Assembly (NCBI RefSeq): GCF_001858025.1
Contig: NZ_LZQD01000006.1
Span: 199,326 to 234,807 of the forward strand
DNA length: 35,482 bases
Origin: Trichormus sp. NMC-1
GTDB lineage: Bacteria; Cyanobacteriota; Cyanobacteriia; Cyanobacteriales; Nostocaceae
Direction of reading: 5' to 3'
Shown here in pieces: positions 24,420-32,438 of this stretch (the first letter of the stretch is position 1; the number at the start of each line of letters is the position of its first letter). The translations under genes and the position numbers were made by a program. The notes under the pieces were generated by a model that was not told the DNA's origin, searched no databases, and saw nothing but the letters and a program-made list of their open reading frames with translations.

Positions 24420-24739
24420 ACTTATTTTCCACAAAATCAGCATCTATCACATCTTCACCTCGACTACTTTGTGGTTCACCACTTCCATTGGCGGTTCCCG
24501 CGTGGGCATAAACTGCGCTACCGACTTGCATCAAGACTTGCTGTAACTCACTGCTAATAGACTTAATTTGCTCAAAGTTATCTTGGTTAATGGCTTCTCG
24601 CAAATCCTTCACCAGTCCTTCAACTCGGCTTTTATCAGCTGCGCTTACCTTATCACCCAAATCTTTTAGTTGTTTCTACATTATTTTGACCATCAGCCGC
24701 AGTTGAAAAGATTTCTGATTTCTTCACCGGGATAGTTGT
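24418..24739 (-). pseudogene. dnaK: dnaK remnant, internal deletion and frameshift
   Basis: On the minus strand the sequence starts with TTIPVKKSEIFSTAADGQNNVE, a DnaK substrate-domain segment. It jumps at about 24671-24674 into QLKDLGDKVSAADKSRVE, near the DnaK C-terminus, in another frame. The tail GEDVIDADFVENK is the usual DnaK end. The ATPase domain and most of the substrate domain are missing. The 80-residue frame 24418-24660 starts only from TTG and covers just the lid region. This is a decayed gene copy; a functional dnaK must lie elsewhere. hspA lies next to it, suggesting a former heat-shock locus. Confidence 0.85.
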
Positions 24740-24973
24740 ATAGGAATAATATTTGATTTTTGTTGGCGCAGCCTGCGCTTTGCGCTTACAAACTCAGTAC
24801 ACCTTATATTCCTTCTTTTCTGTTAAGAGTTCCCTGTTAAGAGTTCCCTGCCTCTACGAGTAAATATGCCTACGGCACGCTACCGCGAACAGGAATCAAA
24901 CCGGATTCCTATATTTCGACCAAAAGTTGAGCATTGCTGAGTTTCGCGTCTTGCAGTGAGAGTTTCATTATCT

Positions 24974-25010
24974 ATCAATTGATGTCCTAACCACCCTGTC
25001 CACGGCTATA
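24974..25010 (-). repeat. Dispersed element end, copy B (inverted)
   Basis: 37 bp matching the first 37 bp of the element at 13625 with one mismatch, in opposite orientation. The other end of this copy was not clearly found; a TATAGG at 24739, right at the dnaK break, is a candidate. Confidence 0.75.
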
Positions 25011-25038
25011 CAAGGAAAGGCAGAGCCTTATTGAATTC

Positions 25039-25096
25039 ATTCCCATACAGAGTATGGGAACGAGAATATTCCCATACAGAGTATGGGAACGAGAAA
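25039..25096. repeat. 29-bp direct repeat x2, each with a hairpin
   Basis: Two consecutive copies (from 25039 and 25068), each carrying TTCCCATAC-AGA-GTATGGGAA followed by CGAGAA. Lies just downstream of hspA and might serve as a 3' stabilising or terminator-like structure. Confidence 0.8.
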
Positions 25097-25144
25097 ACGA
25101 GAAATGAGAATCTGGGTTTTTACAAATCAGAAACTACTGACAAA

Positions 25145-25639
25145 TTAACCAAGATTAACTTTAAACGCTTTTTGTTTTTCTGGTTCTGCTTTTGGTAAGT
25201 TTAACCGCAGAATACCATCTTTATATTCAGCCTGTACTTGTTCATGTTGGACAAGGGAAGGTAAAGGAATTACCCGTTGGAATTTGCCATAACGAAATTC
25301 AGAACGAGTGTAACCTTCTCTTTCTGTTGTGGTTTCAGATTTCCTTTCACCAGTAATAGAAACAGCTTCAGGGGTTACTTCCACATTTACATCTTTCGCT
25401 TCCAGACCAGGTAATTCTAGTCTCAATTTAAATGCATCATCAGTTTCTTCAAGTTCAGCAGAAGGAATAAAGGTAATTCCTCCTCTTTCACCCCCATCAG
25501 TTGGTATAATTCTTTCAAACAAACGATTCATGCGCCGTTGTAGGGTATCCATTTCGCGGAGTGGGTCCCAACGTTCAAGTTCGCGGAATGGTTCTAGGCG
25601 TTCAATGTCCCGGAGTGGGTCCCAACGAATAAGTGCCAT
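25145..25639 (-). CDS. hspA: Small heat shock protein, Hsp20 family
   Basis: A 164-residue ATP-independent chaperone. The alpha-crystallin domain covers about residues 53-150 (PSAELEETDDAFKLRLELPG, KDVNVEVTPEAVSITGERK, YGKFQRVIPLP, YKDGILRLNLPKAE). The N-terminal arm contains a near-repeat of WDPLRDIERLEPF and WDPLREMDTLQRR. A ribosome binding site AGGAG lies a few bases upstream of the ATG. The family prevents aggregation and protects membranes during heat stress. No CIRCE inverted repeat was seen upstream. A decayed dnaK lies directly downstream. Confidence 0.93.
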   Translation of the reverse strand: MALIRWDPLRDIERLEPFRELERWDPLREMDTLQRRMNRLFERIIPTDGGERGGITFIPSAELEETDDAFKLRLELPGLEAKDVNVEVTPEAVSITGERKSETTTEREGYTRSEFRYGKFQRVIPLPSLVQHEQVQAEYKDGILRLNLPKAEPEKQKAFKVNLG

Positions 25640-25886
25640 ATCTATCTCCTGTACAATCCTCTAATTTGGCTTGTGGAGGCTGAATTTCAAGCTTCATCGA
25701 TGGCAAACAACGGTCATACTTTTTTAAATCTTTTCATGCCTGAAGCTTAATCTTTAGCTTCCTACTTAAACAATAACACTAGGAGATAAATTCAGTGGGT
25801 TCGGTTTTATAGCTATGGGAATCGCAATAGCCGTACCTGTAAGCTTTTTTCACAATCCTTTACAATTTAAATTATTGAAAAAATGT

Positions 25887-26070
25887 AAGAATTCAGGAGT
25901 CAGGAGTCAGGAGACGCTTCGCAGACCTTTGGTTCAGAATGCTTATGAAATGAAGAATAGAGAGAACTGAGATTTTATCAAAATCATCAAAGTTGAGTAA
26001 AAAAGTCTTTATTCTCCAGAACCACAGGTCTGCGTAGCTTCTTCTGTATTCTCTATCCTGAATACTTACG
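25887..26070. mobile_element. MITE-like element, about 184 bp
   Basis: Outer ends AAGAATTCAGGAG and ATCCTGAATACTT are imperfect inverted repeats. Inside, CGCAGACCT and GGTTC have complements AGGTCTGCG and GAACC near the other end. No coding sequence. Confidence 0.55.
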
Positions 26071-26173
26071 AAAAAATAATAAATCCCCTTTTAGGGTAAT
26101 TGTAAATATTTCTAATTTTATTCCAGATATAGATTGTTAAGTCTGTTGAAAATTATAGCTAAAAGTAATAATA

Positions 26174-26276
26174 TAGCGGTTCTCGGTTGAGTGATATACA
26201 AGAACCCCACCCCCAACCCCCTCCCCGCAAGCGATGAGGGGGCTATGATGTATCTCAAAAGAGCGGAAACCGCTGT
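26174..26276. mobile_element. Palindromic element related to 6276-6381
   Basis: Starts TAGCGGTT and ends AACCGCT, with a core AGAACCCCACCCCCAACCCC and GATGAGGGGGCTATGATG. About 100 bp, the same core as the copy that interrupts the GNAT remnant at 6276. Confidence 0.75.
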
Positions 26277-26336
26277 AGCCTTATTTTAGCAAATGTGTTT
26301 GGTAACAAATTTAATAACATCTTTTTGATGTTTCCC

Positions 26337-26486
26337 TCCCCGCAAGCGATGAGGGGGCTATGATGTATCTCAAGAACCCCAACCCCAACGTCCTCCCCGC
26401 AAGCGATGAGGGGGCTATGATGTATCTCAAGAACCCCAACCCCAACGTCCTCCCCGCAAGCGATGAGGGGGCTATGATGTATCTCA
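26337..26486. repeat. 57-bp tandem array derived from the element core
   Basis: The string GCAAGCGATGAGGGGG occurs at 26342, 26399 and 26456, an exact 57-bp period, and also inside the adjacent element at 26227. The minus-strand frame reads a 19-residue repeat (containing IHHSPLIACGEDVGVG), which is a by-product rather than a gene. Confidence 0.9.
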
Positions 26487-26549
26487 TTCAAGTGTATACC
26501 GCTATATCAACATCTATCTGAGGTAGAATTATGGATATAAAAAATATTT

Positions 26550-27299
26550 TTACTCTAACTGTTGAGCTATGCTTCTCAGTAAAAGATTTTGGTTAGAGCG
26601 AATAAAGAAGTGATTACCTTCAAGCATTTGTAATGAAAAAGAGGCAGTAGTTTGTTCACGCCATGCTTCTAACTCATAATCATTAAATTCTTTATCTTGT
26701 AAACCACCAAAAACACTCAGAGGACAATCAAGAGGCGGTTGATTTGTATAAATGTATGTACCTAAAACTGTAAAATCAGCCCGGAGAATAGGGAGAAAAA
26801 GTTGGATAATGTCTTGATTTTCTATAACATCATCAGGAGTACCATTGAAATTACGGATTTCTTGCCAAAACTCTGCATCTGGTAAGTTATAAATCGGTTT
26901 TCTTGTACGAGGAAGTTGTGGAGCATTGCGAGCAGATATAAATAAATGTAATGGAGTTAAATTATAATCTGACCGTAGTAAACGAGTTAATTCAAAGCTG
27001 ACAAGTCCACCCATACTATGACCAAAAATAGCAAAGGGTTTATCTAGATATGGGGTGAGATTTTGGGCTATTTCCCTTACCAAAGGTTGCATTTTTGTGT
27101 AGGGAGGTAAGTTCATTTGTCTTCCCCTTCCAGGAAGTTCTAGAGGACACACTTCGATAGTGGGGGGTAAATCATTAGGCCAGGTGCGAAATACCATTGC
27201 GCTACCTCCTGCGTAGGGTAAGCAGAATAAGCGTAATTTGGCTTGGGGGTTGGGTTGGGGACAAGTTACCCAGGAGTTGAAGGTGGTTTTGGTTGTCAT
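26550..27299 (-). CDS. Type II thioesterase (alpha/beta hydrolase)
   Basis: A 249-residue enzyme of the GrsT/SrfAD-type family that removes stalled acyl groups from carrier proteins of non-ribosomal peptide and polyketide synthases. Signatures are RLFCLPYAGGSAMVFRTW, LELPGRGRQ, the nucleophile S95 in FGHSMGG, an aspartate in FGGLQDKE, and a histidine in EGNHFF. The length is standard. No synthase gene lies in this window, so it is a stand-alone gene here, possibly serving a distant cluster. The preceding spacer to the divergent methyltransferase is about 110 bp and should carry both promoters. Confidence 0.9.
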   Translation of the reverse strand: MTTKTTFNSWVTCPQPNPQAKLRLFCLPYAGGSAMVFRTWPNDLPPTIEVCPLELPGRGRQMNLPPYTKMQPLVREIAQNLTPYLDKPFAIFGHSMGGLVSFELTRLLRSDYNLTPLHLFISARNAPQLPRTRKPIYNLPDAEFWQEIRNFNGTPDDVIENQDIIQLFLPILRADFTVLGTYIYTNQPPLDCPLSVFGGLQDKEFNDYELEAWREQTTASFSLQMLEGNHFFIRSNQNLLLRSIAQQLE

Positions 27300-27410
27300 A
27301 ATTGGGTTTAATTGTGGATAATAAGATTTAACTAGATTTTTTTATATTCACTGACTGCAAGTTAGATATATCATCAATATGTTTTGAAATTGTTATAGAT
27401 TTTATAGTTC

Positions 27411-28619
27411 GTGTCTAAATTCAAATCACTAGAGTTATTTACAGGTGCTGGAGGTCTAGCGATGGGATGCGATCGCGCTGGCTTCCATCATCAAGCACTT
27501 GTGGAACGAGATAAACATAGTTGTCACACCATCCGTGAAAATCAGCAGAGAGGGATGCAACTTGTGAGTGACTGGTGTCTCCATCAAATGGATGTGGCTG
27601 ATTTTGACTACTCCAATGTGAGAGGAGAAATAGACCTTTTAGCAGGTGGTCCACCTTGTCAGCCTTTTTCTATTGGTGGCAACCATAATGGTTATTTAGA
27701 TAAACGGGATATGTTTCCCGAATTTTTCCGCGCTGTGCGGGAATTACGTCCTAAAGCTTTTTTAGTTGAAAATGTCCGTGGTTTAGTGCGACCTAATTTT
27801 ATTAATTATTTTGAGTATATTCTTTTACAGTTAAATTATCCTGAAGTGCAACCCAAGGCTGATGAATCTTGGGCTGATCATTTAGTAAGACTTCAGCAAC
27901 ATCAACGCAGTAATATCAAGGATGAACTTAGTTATCGGGTGATGTGGCGGTTGTTAAATGCAGCTGATTATGGAGTACCACAGAAACGTGAACGAGTGTT
28001 TATTGTTGGTTTCCGTTCCGATTTACAAGCTAACTGGTCTTTTCCTGAACCAACCCATACAGAAGAGGCGCTGATTTGGCATAAATGGGTGACAGGTGAA
28101 TACTGGGAACATCACGGTATTGCTAAGTTATATCGCCCAGAAATGCCCAAAAAAATACGCAGTAGCTATCAACGGAAGGGAGCGAGTTTAATTGGTAGCA
28201 TAACTTCTCCTTGGCTGACTGTGAGAGATGCGATCGCCAACTTACCACTATCTGAAAAAACTACTTTAGCAGTAAAAATTCCCAATCATATCTACATTCC
28301 CGGTGCTAAAAGCTATCCAGGTCATACAGGTAGCCCTTGGGATGAACCAGCCAAAACTCTCAAAGCAGGTGTACATGGTGTCCCCGGTGGTGAAAATATG
28401 CTTGCTTTCCCTGATGGACAAGTCCGCTATTTTACGGTACGTGAGGCTGCAAGATTGCAAACTTTCCCTGATGATTACTACTTTCCCGGCGCTTGGGGTG
28501 AGTCCATGCGTCAAATTGGTAATGCTGTACCTGTCACCCTGGCTTATATTATCGCTACTAGCATCCATACCCATTTACAAAAAGTTGACTCTCGGCTCAA
28601 AATTAAGACTGCTGTCTAG
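27411..28619 (+). CDS. DNA (cytosine-5-)-methyltransferase of a Type II R-M system
   Basis: A 402-residue C5-cytosine methyltransferase with all main motifs: I (LELFTGAGGLAMG), IV with catalytic C83 (GGPPCQPFS), VI (FLVENVRGL), VIII (QKRERVFIVGFR) and X (QIGNAVPVTLAYIIATSI). The region between VIII and IX, which reads the target, is about 100 residues. The start is a GTG at 27411, which gives the usual short lead before motif I. It protects host DNA against the nuclease encoded 22 bp downstream. The recognition site cannot be read from the methyltransferase; the partner suggests CCGCGG. Confidence 0.95.
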   Translation: MSKFKSLELFTGAGGLAMGCDRAGFHHQALVERDKHSCHTIRENQQRGMQLVSDWCLHQMDVADFDYSNVRGEIDLLAGGPPCQPFSIGGNHNGYLDKRDMFPEFFRAVRELRPKAFLVENVRGLVRPNFINYFEYILLQLNYPEVQPKADESWADHLVRLQQHQRSNIKDELSYRVMWRLLNAADYGVPQKRERVFIVGFRSDLQANWSFPEPTHTEEALIWHKWVTGEYWEHHGIAKLYRPEMPKKIRSSYQRKGASLIGSITSPWLTVRDAIANLPLSEKTTLAVKIPNHIYIPGAKSYPGHTGSPWDEPAKTLKAGVHGVPGGENMLAFPDGQVRYFTVREAARLQTFPDDYYFPGAWGESMRQIGNAVPVTLAYIIATSIHTHLQKVDSRLKIKTAV

Positions 28620-28641
28620 TTATTTATAGTTACAATTTTTC

Positions 28642-29274
28642 ATGCCATTAGAAGTCTTTCAAGCACCTCCAACACTACGTGAGCAGTTAATTGAGTTTCA
28701 AGCTAGACAGCATTGTTATCCACTAACTGAACTAGAAGAACTCAAAGAAGAGTTAGCTGGCTATGTTGGTGTCTATTTACTTTATTACAGGGGAGAATTT
28801 CCGCTTTACTCAGCTATAGCTTACGCTAATCAAAATTCTTGTTGTCTGCCAATTTATATTGGCAAAGCAGAAAATCCAGGGAAGCGGACTGGAACAGGAA
28901 CTATTGCAGGTGGTTTAATTGGTCGTTTAAGAGAACATAGAAATTCTATTCGCCAAGTTAATAATCTTGATATTGCTGATTTTCACTTTACAGTAGTAGC
29001 AATGGCTGTAGATTTAGTAGCTTGGGGTGAGTCTGTGCTAATTAGGCATTTTCGGCCTGTTTGGTGCAGTATCATTTCTGGTTTTGGCATTCATGCACCT
29101 GGTAAAGGTCGGGGTTTACAAATGCGATCGCTGTGGGATGAAATACACTCAGGTAGATCCTTTGCCACAAGCTTACCGTCTAATCCCATCACTATCTCTA
29201 ATCTACAGCCACAGGTAACTCAACATTGTCAAAAGTTGTGTGTGCATTTAGGATGTCCGTGTTTAGATAAATAA
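28642..29274 (+). CDS. Eco29kI-like GIY-YIG restriction endonuclease
   Basis: A 210-residue nuclease. The GIY-YIG core is visible: GVYLLYY (43-49), IYIGKA (71-76), GRLREHRNS (94-102) with R95 and H99, and the metal-binding glutamate E130 in AWGESVLI. A C-terminal SGFGIHAPGKGR block is typical of Eco29kI-type enzymes, which cut CCGCGG as homodimers. It lies directly after a C5-methyltransferase gene, as expected of a Type II pair. The size is similar to Eco29kI. The specificity is inferred from family only. Confidence 0.88.
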   Translation: MPLEVFQAPPTLREQLIEFQARQHCYPLTELEELKEELAGYVGVYLLYYRGEFPLYSAIAYANQNSCCLPIYIGKAENPGKRTGTGTIAGGLIGRLREHRNSIRQVNNLDIADFHFTVVAMAVDLVAWGESVLIRHFRPVWCSIISGFGIHAPGKGRGLQMRSLWDEIHSGRSFATSLPSNPITISNLQPQVTQHCQKLCVHLGCPCLDK

Positions 29275-29326
29275 AGATAGAAACTGACTGTTACAGAATT
29301 TCTAGAAAATCTCTAATTTTAGAACT

Positions 29327-30760
29327 ATGCAAACAATTGATAAAAAGTCAACTCAAAAAACTTGGTCAAAAGCCATATCTCAACCTGCAACTGAATTTCC
29401 TCCCACGCAATTACCTGTTATCGCGGGTAAAATCCCTGATGGTTTGCGGGGTACTCTTTACCGCAATGGTGCAGCGCGACTAGAACGGGGTGGTGTGTCA
29501 GTAGGACATTGGTTTGACGGAGATGGTGCTATTTTAGCTGTCCATTTTACTGATGCTGGTGCAACTGGGGTTTATCGCTATGTGCAGACTGCTGGTTATC
29601 AAGAAGAAACTGCGGCGGGTAAATTACTATATGGTAATTATGGCATGACTGCACCTGGTCCCATTTGGAATCAATGGCGTAAACCTGTTAAGCACGCTGC
29701 AAATACTTCTGTTTTGGCATTACCTGATAAACTGCTGGCATTGTGGGAAGGTGATAATCCTTATGCATTAGATTTGCAGACTTTAGAAACACAAGGATTA
29801 GATAATTTAGATGGTTTAGAGAAAAAACAACCTTATTCTGCACATCCTAAAGTTGATTATACAACAGGGGAAATTTTTAATTTTGGTGTGAGTCCGGGAG
29901 CAAATGCGATATTAAGTATCTACAAAAGTGACTTAACAGGCAAGATTTTGAAAACAGCAAAGTTGACATTAGCAGGTTTTCCTGTCATACATGATTTTGT
30001 TTTAGCGGGACAATATTTAATATTTTTTGCGCCTGCGGTACATTTAAATGTTTGGCCTATTTTGTTGGGAATTAGTAGTTACAGTGATTCGCTGCAATGG
30101 CTACCACAAAAAGGAACTAAGATTTTAGTAATTGATAGAGAAACCTTATCTTTAGTGAGTGAAGGAATTACAGAACCTTGGTTTCAATGGCATTTTGGTA
30201 ATGGTTATATTGATGATAGTGGTACGGTGATTGTAGATTTTTCTCGTTATGCAGATTTTCAAACTAATCAATTTTTAAAAGAGGTTGCATCTGGAGAAAC
30301 TCAAACAGTTGCTAAAACCACGTTGACGCGGGTACAACTTAATCCGCAAACAGGGAAAGTGACGGGAATTGAAACTCTATTAAATAGAAGTTGTGAATTT
30401 CCTAATGTTCCACCGCAAAATGTGGGTAAGTTTTCTCGCTATAGTTATATGTCTATTTTTCGGGAAGGAACAGATGTTGCGGGGGAAATATTAAACGGTA
30501 TTGCTCGTTTTGATCATCAAACTGGAACTCTGTCGGAAGCAGACTTGGGTGAAAATCGCTATCCTTGTGAACCTCTCCCAGCACAAGACAATCAAAACCC
30601 TGAGCAAAGTTGGATTTTAACAGTGGTTTACGATGGTAATACCAATAGTAGCGAGGTTTGGATATTCGAGAGCCAACACTTGAACGATGAACCTGTTTGT
30701 AAACTAGGTTTACCCAGCGTTATTCCCCACAGCTTTCACGGTACTTGGAAACCCGCTTAA
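29327..30760 (+). CDS. Carotenoid cleavage oxygenase
   Basis: A 477-residue enzyme of the RPE65/CCD superfamily, seven-bladed propeller with a non-haem iron. The four iron-ligand histidines are visible as H173 (SAHPKVD), H222 (VIHDFV), H289 (WFQWHFGN) and H471 (PHSFHGTW). Other family marks are LRGTLYRNGAARLERGG, HWFDGDGAI and RYSYMSIFREG. The length and motifs fit cyanobacterial apocarotenoid 15,15'-oxygenase-type enzymes that form retinal, but substrate choice (apocarotenoid or full carotenoid) cannot be set from sequence. It lies 52 bp after the nuclease gene, probably by chance rather than as part of the R-M unit. Confidence 0.92.
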   Translation: MQTIDKKSTQKTWSKAISQPATEFPPTQLPVIAGKIPDGLRGTLYRNGAARLERGGVSVGHWFDGDGAILAVHFTDAGATGVYRYVQTAGYQEETAAGKLLYGNYGMTAPGPIWNQWRKPVKHAANTSVLALPDKLLALWEGDNPYALDLQTLETQGLDNLDGLEKKQPYSAHPKVDYTTGEIFNFGVSPGANAILSIYKSDLTGKILKTAKLTLAGFPVIHDFVLAGQYLIFFAPAVHLNVWPILLGISSYSDSLQWLPQKGTKILVIDRETLSLVSEGITEPWFQWHFGNGYIDDSGTVIVDFSRYADFQTNQFLKEVASGETQTVAKTTLTRVQLNPQTGKVTGIETLLNRSCEFPNVPPQNVGKFSRYSYMSIFREGTDVAGEILNGIARFDHQTGTLSEADLGENRYPCEPLPAQDNQNPEQSWILTVVYDGNTNSSEVWIFESQHLNDEPVCKLGLPSVIPHSFHGTWKPA

Positions 30761-30820
30761 TTAATTTGAAACTTTTAGTGAACAGGATTATTTTGATTTC
30801 TGCACACATATCTTCTATAG

Positions 30821-30925
30821 TATAGCAACAGACAGGGCGGTTAGGACACCAACTGATTATAAAACATAGACACCAAAAGACTTTTCAGACTGTTACCTGT
30901 CACCTGTTCCCTGTCACCTGCTATA
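30821..30925 (+). mobile_element. MITE-like dispersed element, copy C
   Basis: 105 bp, starts TATAGCAACAGACAGGGCGG and ends GCTATA. Its first 37 bp align with the elements at 13625 and 24974. No coding capacity. Contains CACCTGTTCCCTGTCACCTG-like direct repeats near the right end. Confidence 0.65.
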
Positions 30926-30966
30926 ACTTATGCAGACCGTTCAATAAAAGTAGTAAAATTAACGGA

Positions 30967-30995
30967 TTGACAAGTATAAGGAAGTACTTTAACCT
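30967..30995 (+). promoter_or_regulatory. Candidate sigma-70 promoter for polysaccharide genes
   Basis: TTGACA at 30967-30972, 17-bp spacing, then TAACCT (a TAnnnT -10). The -35 is perfect but the -10 is weak. It lies about 85 bp before the flippase start. Confidence 0.35.
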
Positions 30996-31080
30996 TAGTT
31001 TAGAGTAATACTAAGTGAAGGTTGTGGATTTATCTAAATGAAAATTGACTGTCTACTAATAAGAAGAGACGAGTGAGTAG

Positions 31081-32343
31081 ATGTCTTTACCTGCAAATTT
31101 TGTTCATTGGACTAAATTACTGGGCAAATTTGTCTCTGTGCAAATTATAGTTCAAGCTTTGACCCTCGCTAGTGGAATTTTCATAGTTCGTACTTTAGAA
31201 CAGCGAGAATATGCCTATTACACAATTGCTAATTCGATGCTATCAACAATGAATATACTAGCTGATTCTGGCATCAGTATTAGCCTTTCTGCTATTGGAG
31301 GAAAAGTTTGGCAAGATCGTTATCGTTTTGGTCAGTTAATTAATACTGCAATGCGTTTCCGCTACTATTTAGCGGCAATTTCCATCTCTGTCGTCACACC
31401 AATTTTAATTTGGATGTTGATTCGTAATGGTGCTTCAATAGGTTATGCAGTTTTGATAACGATTGTGGTATTACTAGGGCTGAATTTTCAATTAACTAAT
31501 GGTGTACTAATAGTAGTACCTCGTCTCCATTCTCAAATTAATCGAATTCAGAATCTAGATATTTTTTCAGCAATTTCCAGACTCATATTGTTAGGATTAG
31601 GGTACTTAAGTTTTTGGAATGCTACAGTAGCAATTGCATCTGCATCTTTAGCATCAGGATTACAGCGTTTTGTTTTGGGACGCTTGGCTCGTGAAAATAT
31701 TGATAACCAAGTATCTAGAAATCAAGAAGATAGTAAATTTATATTTACAACAATTAAACATTCACTACCTAACAGTATTTTCTTTTGTATTCAAGGCCAA
31801 TTAAGTGTTTTTCTGATAAGCATATTTGGCAGTACTCAGAATATTGCTGAATTGGGAGCTTTAGGACGCATAGGTGTGATTTTTGCCGTTATTAATTCTG
31901 TAATGGCTACAATTGTTTTACCTGGTTTTTCTCGTTGTCAGTCAGTAGTCATTTTACGTCGTCGTTACTTTCAAATATTAGGTTTATTTTTATTATTTGG
32001 AATCTTGATGGTTACAGTGTGTTATATTTTTCCTGAGCAGATTCTTTGGATTATAGGAAATAAGTATAGTCACCTGAAAAATGAATTGTTTATGATAATT
32101 ATTGTGACAGTAGTAAATTCTTTTATTGATATCATGATTTCTATTAATTTGTCAAAAGCATGGATTGAATATTGTTGGATTGAGATACCAATGACATTGG
32201 TTTTGCAAGCTATACTGTTAATGAATTTAGATATATCAACAATTCATGGAGTTATAATTTTTGGTTTTTTATCTAGAATACCTCCCTTGTTAGTTCATTC
32301 AGTGCTTACTTATCGTGGTTTTGCTAACTATAATATTAGTTGA
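31081..32343 (+). CDS. Polysaccharide flippase-like membrane protein (Wzx/MOP type)
   Basis: A 420-residue membrane protein with about 12 hydrophobic helices and few long loops. The first 40 residues have the usual shape of O-antigen flippases (a short amphipathic lead, then a helix with QALTLASGIFIVRTLEQREYAYYTIANS). It probably moves lipid-linked oligosaccharides across the inner membrane for capsule or lipopolysaccharide. AT-rich and with no HIP1 sites, unlike the housekeeping genes to the left, which suggests a horizontally exchanged surface cluster. The transport substrate is unknown. Confidence 0.82.
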   Translation: MSLPANFVHWTKLLGKFVSVQIIVQALTLASGIFIVRTLEQREYAYYTIANSMLSTMNILADSGISISLSAIGGKVWQDRYRFGQLINTAMRFRYYLAAISISVVTPILIWMLIRNGASIGYAVLITIVVLLGLNFQLTNGVLIVVPRLHSQINRIQNLDIFSAISRLILLGLGYLSFWNATVAIASASLASGLQRFVLGRLARENIDNQVSRNQEDSKFIFTTIKHSLPNSIFFCIQGQLSVFLISIFGSTQNIAELGALGRIGVIFAVINSVMATIVLPGFSRCQSVVILRRRYFQILGLFLLFGILMVTVCYIFPEQILWIIGNKYSHLKNELFMIIIVTVVNSFIDIMISINLSKAWIEYCWIEIPMTLVLQAILLMNLDISTIHGVIIFGFLSRIPPLLVHSVLTYRGFANYNIS

Positions 32344-32438
32344 ACCCAAAAGAATACAATATATAAGCCATTGATGAGAATTAGAAGATTCACTACTAGA
32401 ACTTAGTCAGACTAAAAAAAATTCTTAGGAGGCAGTTC

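Larger units (their letters stand above)
24740..25144. other. Intergenic region, 405 bp, repeats
   Basis: Holds a direct repeat of GTTAAGAGTTCCCT (about 24824-24850), the inverted end of a dispersed element (24974-25010) and a duplicated 29-bp hairpin unit (25039-25096). No coding frame. Confidence 0.55.
25640..26549. other. Long intergenic region, 910 bp, repeat nest
   Basis: Begins with the hspA upstream region, then a palindromic element at about 25887-26070, an AT-rich stretch, a palindromic element (26174-26276) and a 57-bp tandem array (26337-26486). Open frames here are translations of the array. Confidence 0.65.
30761..31080. other. Intergenic region, 320 bp
   Basis: Contains a MITE-like element (30821-30925) and a possible promoter (30967-30995) ahead of the polysaccharide cluster. 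Confidence 0.55.

Noticed and set aside
24418-24660. 80-residue frame as an independent gene
   Set aside because: It is only the C-terminal lid of DnaK with a TTG start; the preceding DnaK fragment in another frame shows it is a remnant.
25039-25096. Two 29-bp repeats as a CRISPR array
   Set aside because: The copies are directly adjacent with no spacers, and each is a self-complementary hairpin; no cas genes are near.
26337-26486. 57-bp periodic array as CRISPR
   Set aside because: The entire period is conserved, so there are no unique spacers, and the unit derives from a neighbouring element.
26255-26491. 78-residue minus-strand frame with three 19-residue repeats
   Set aside because: A by-product of the 57-bp tandem array; the repeat DNA also appears in non-coding positions.
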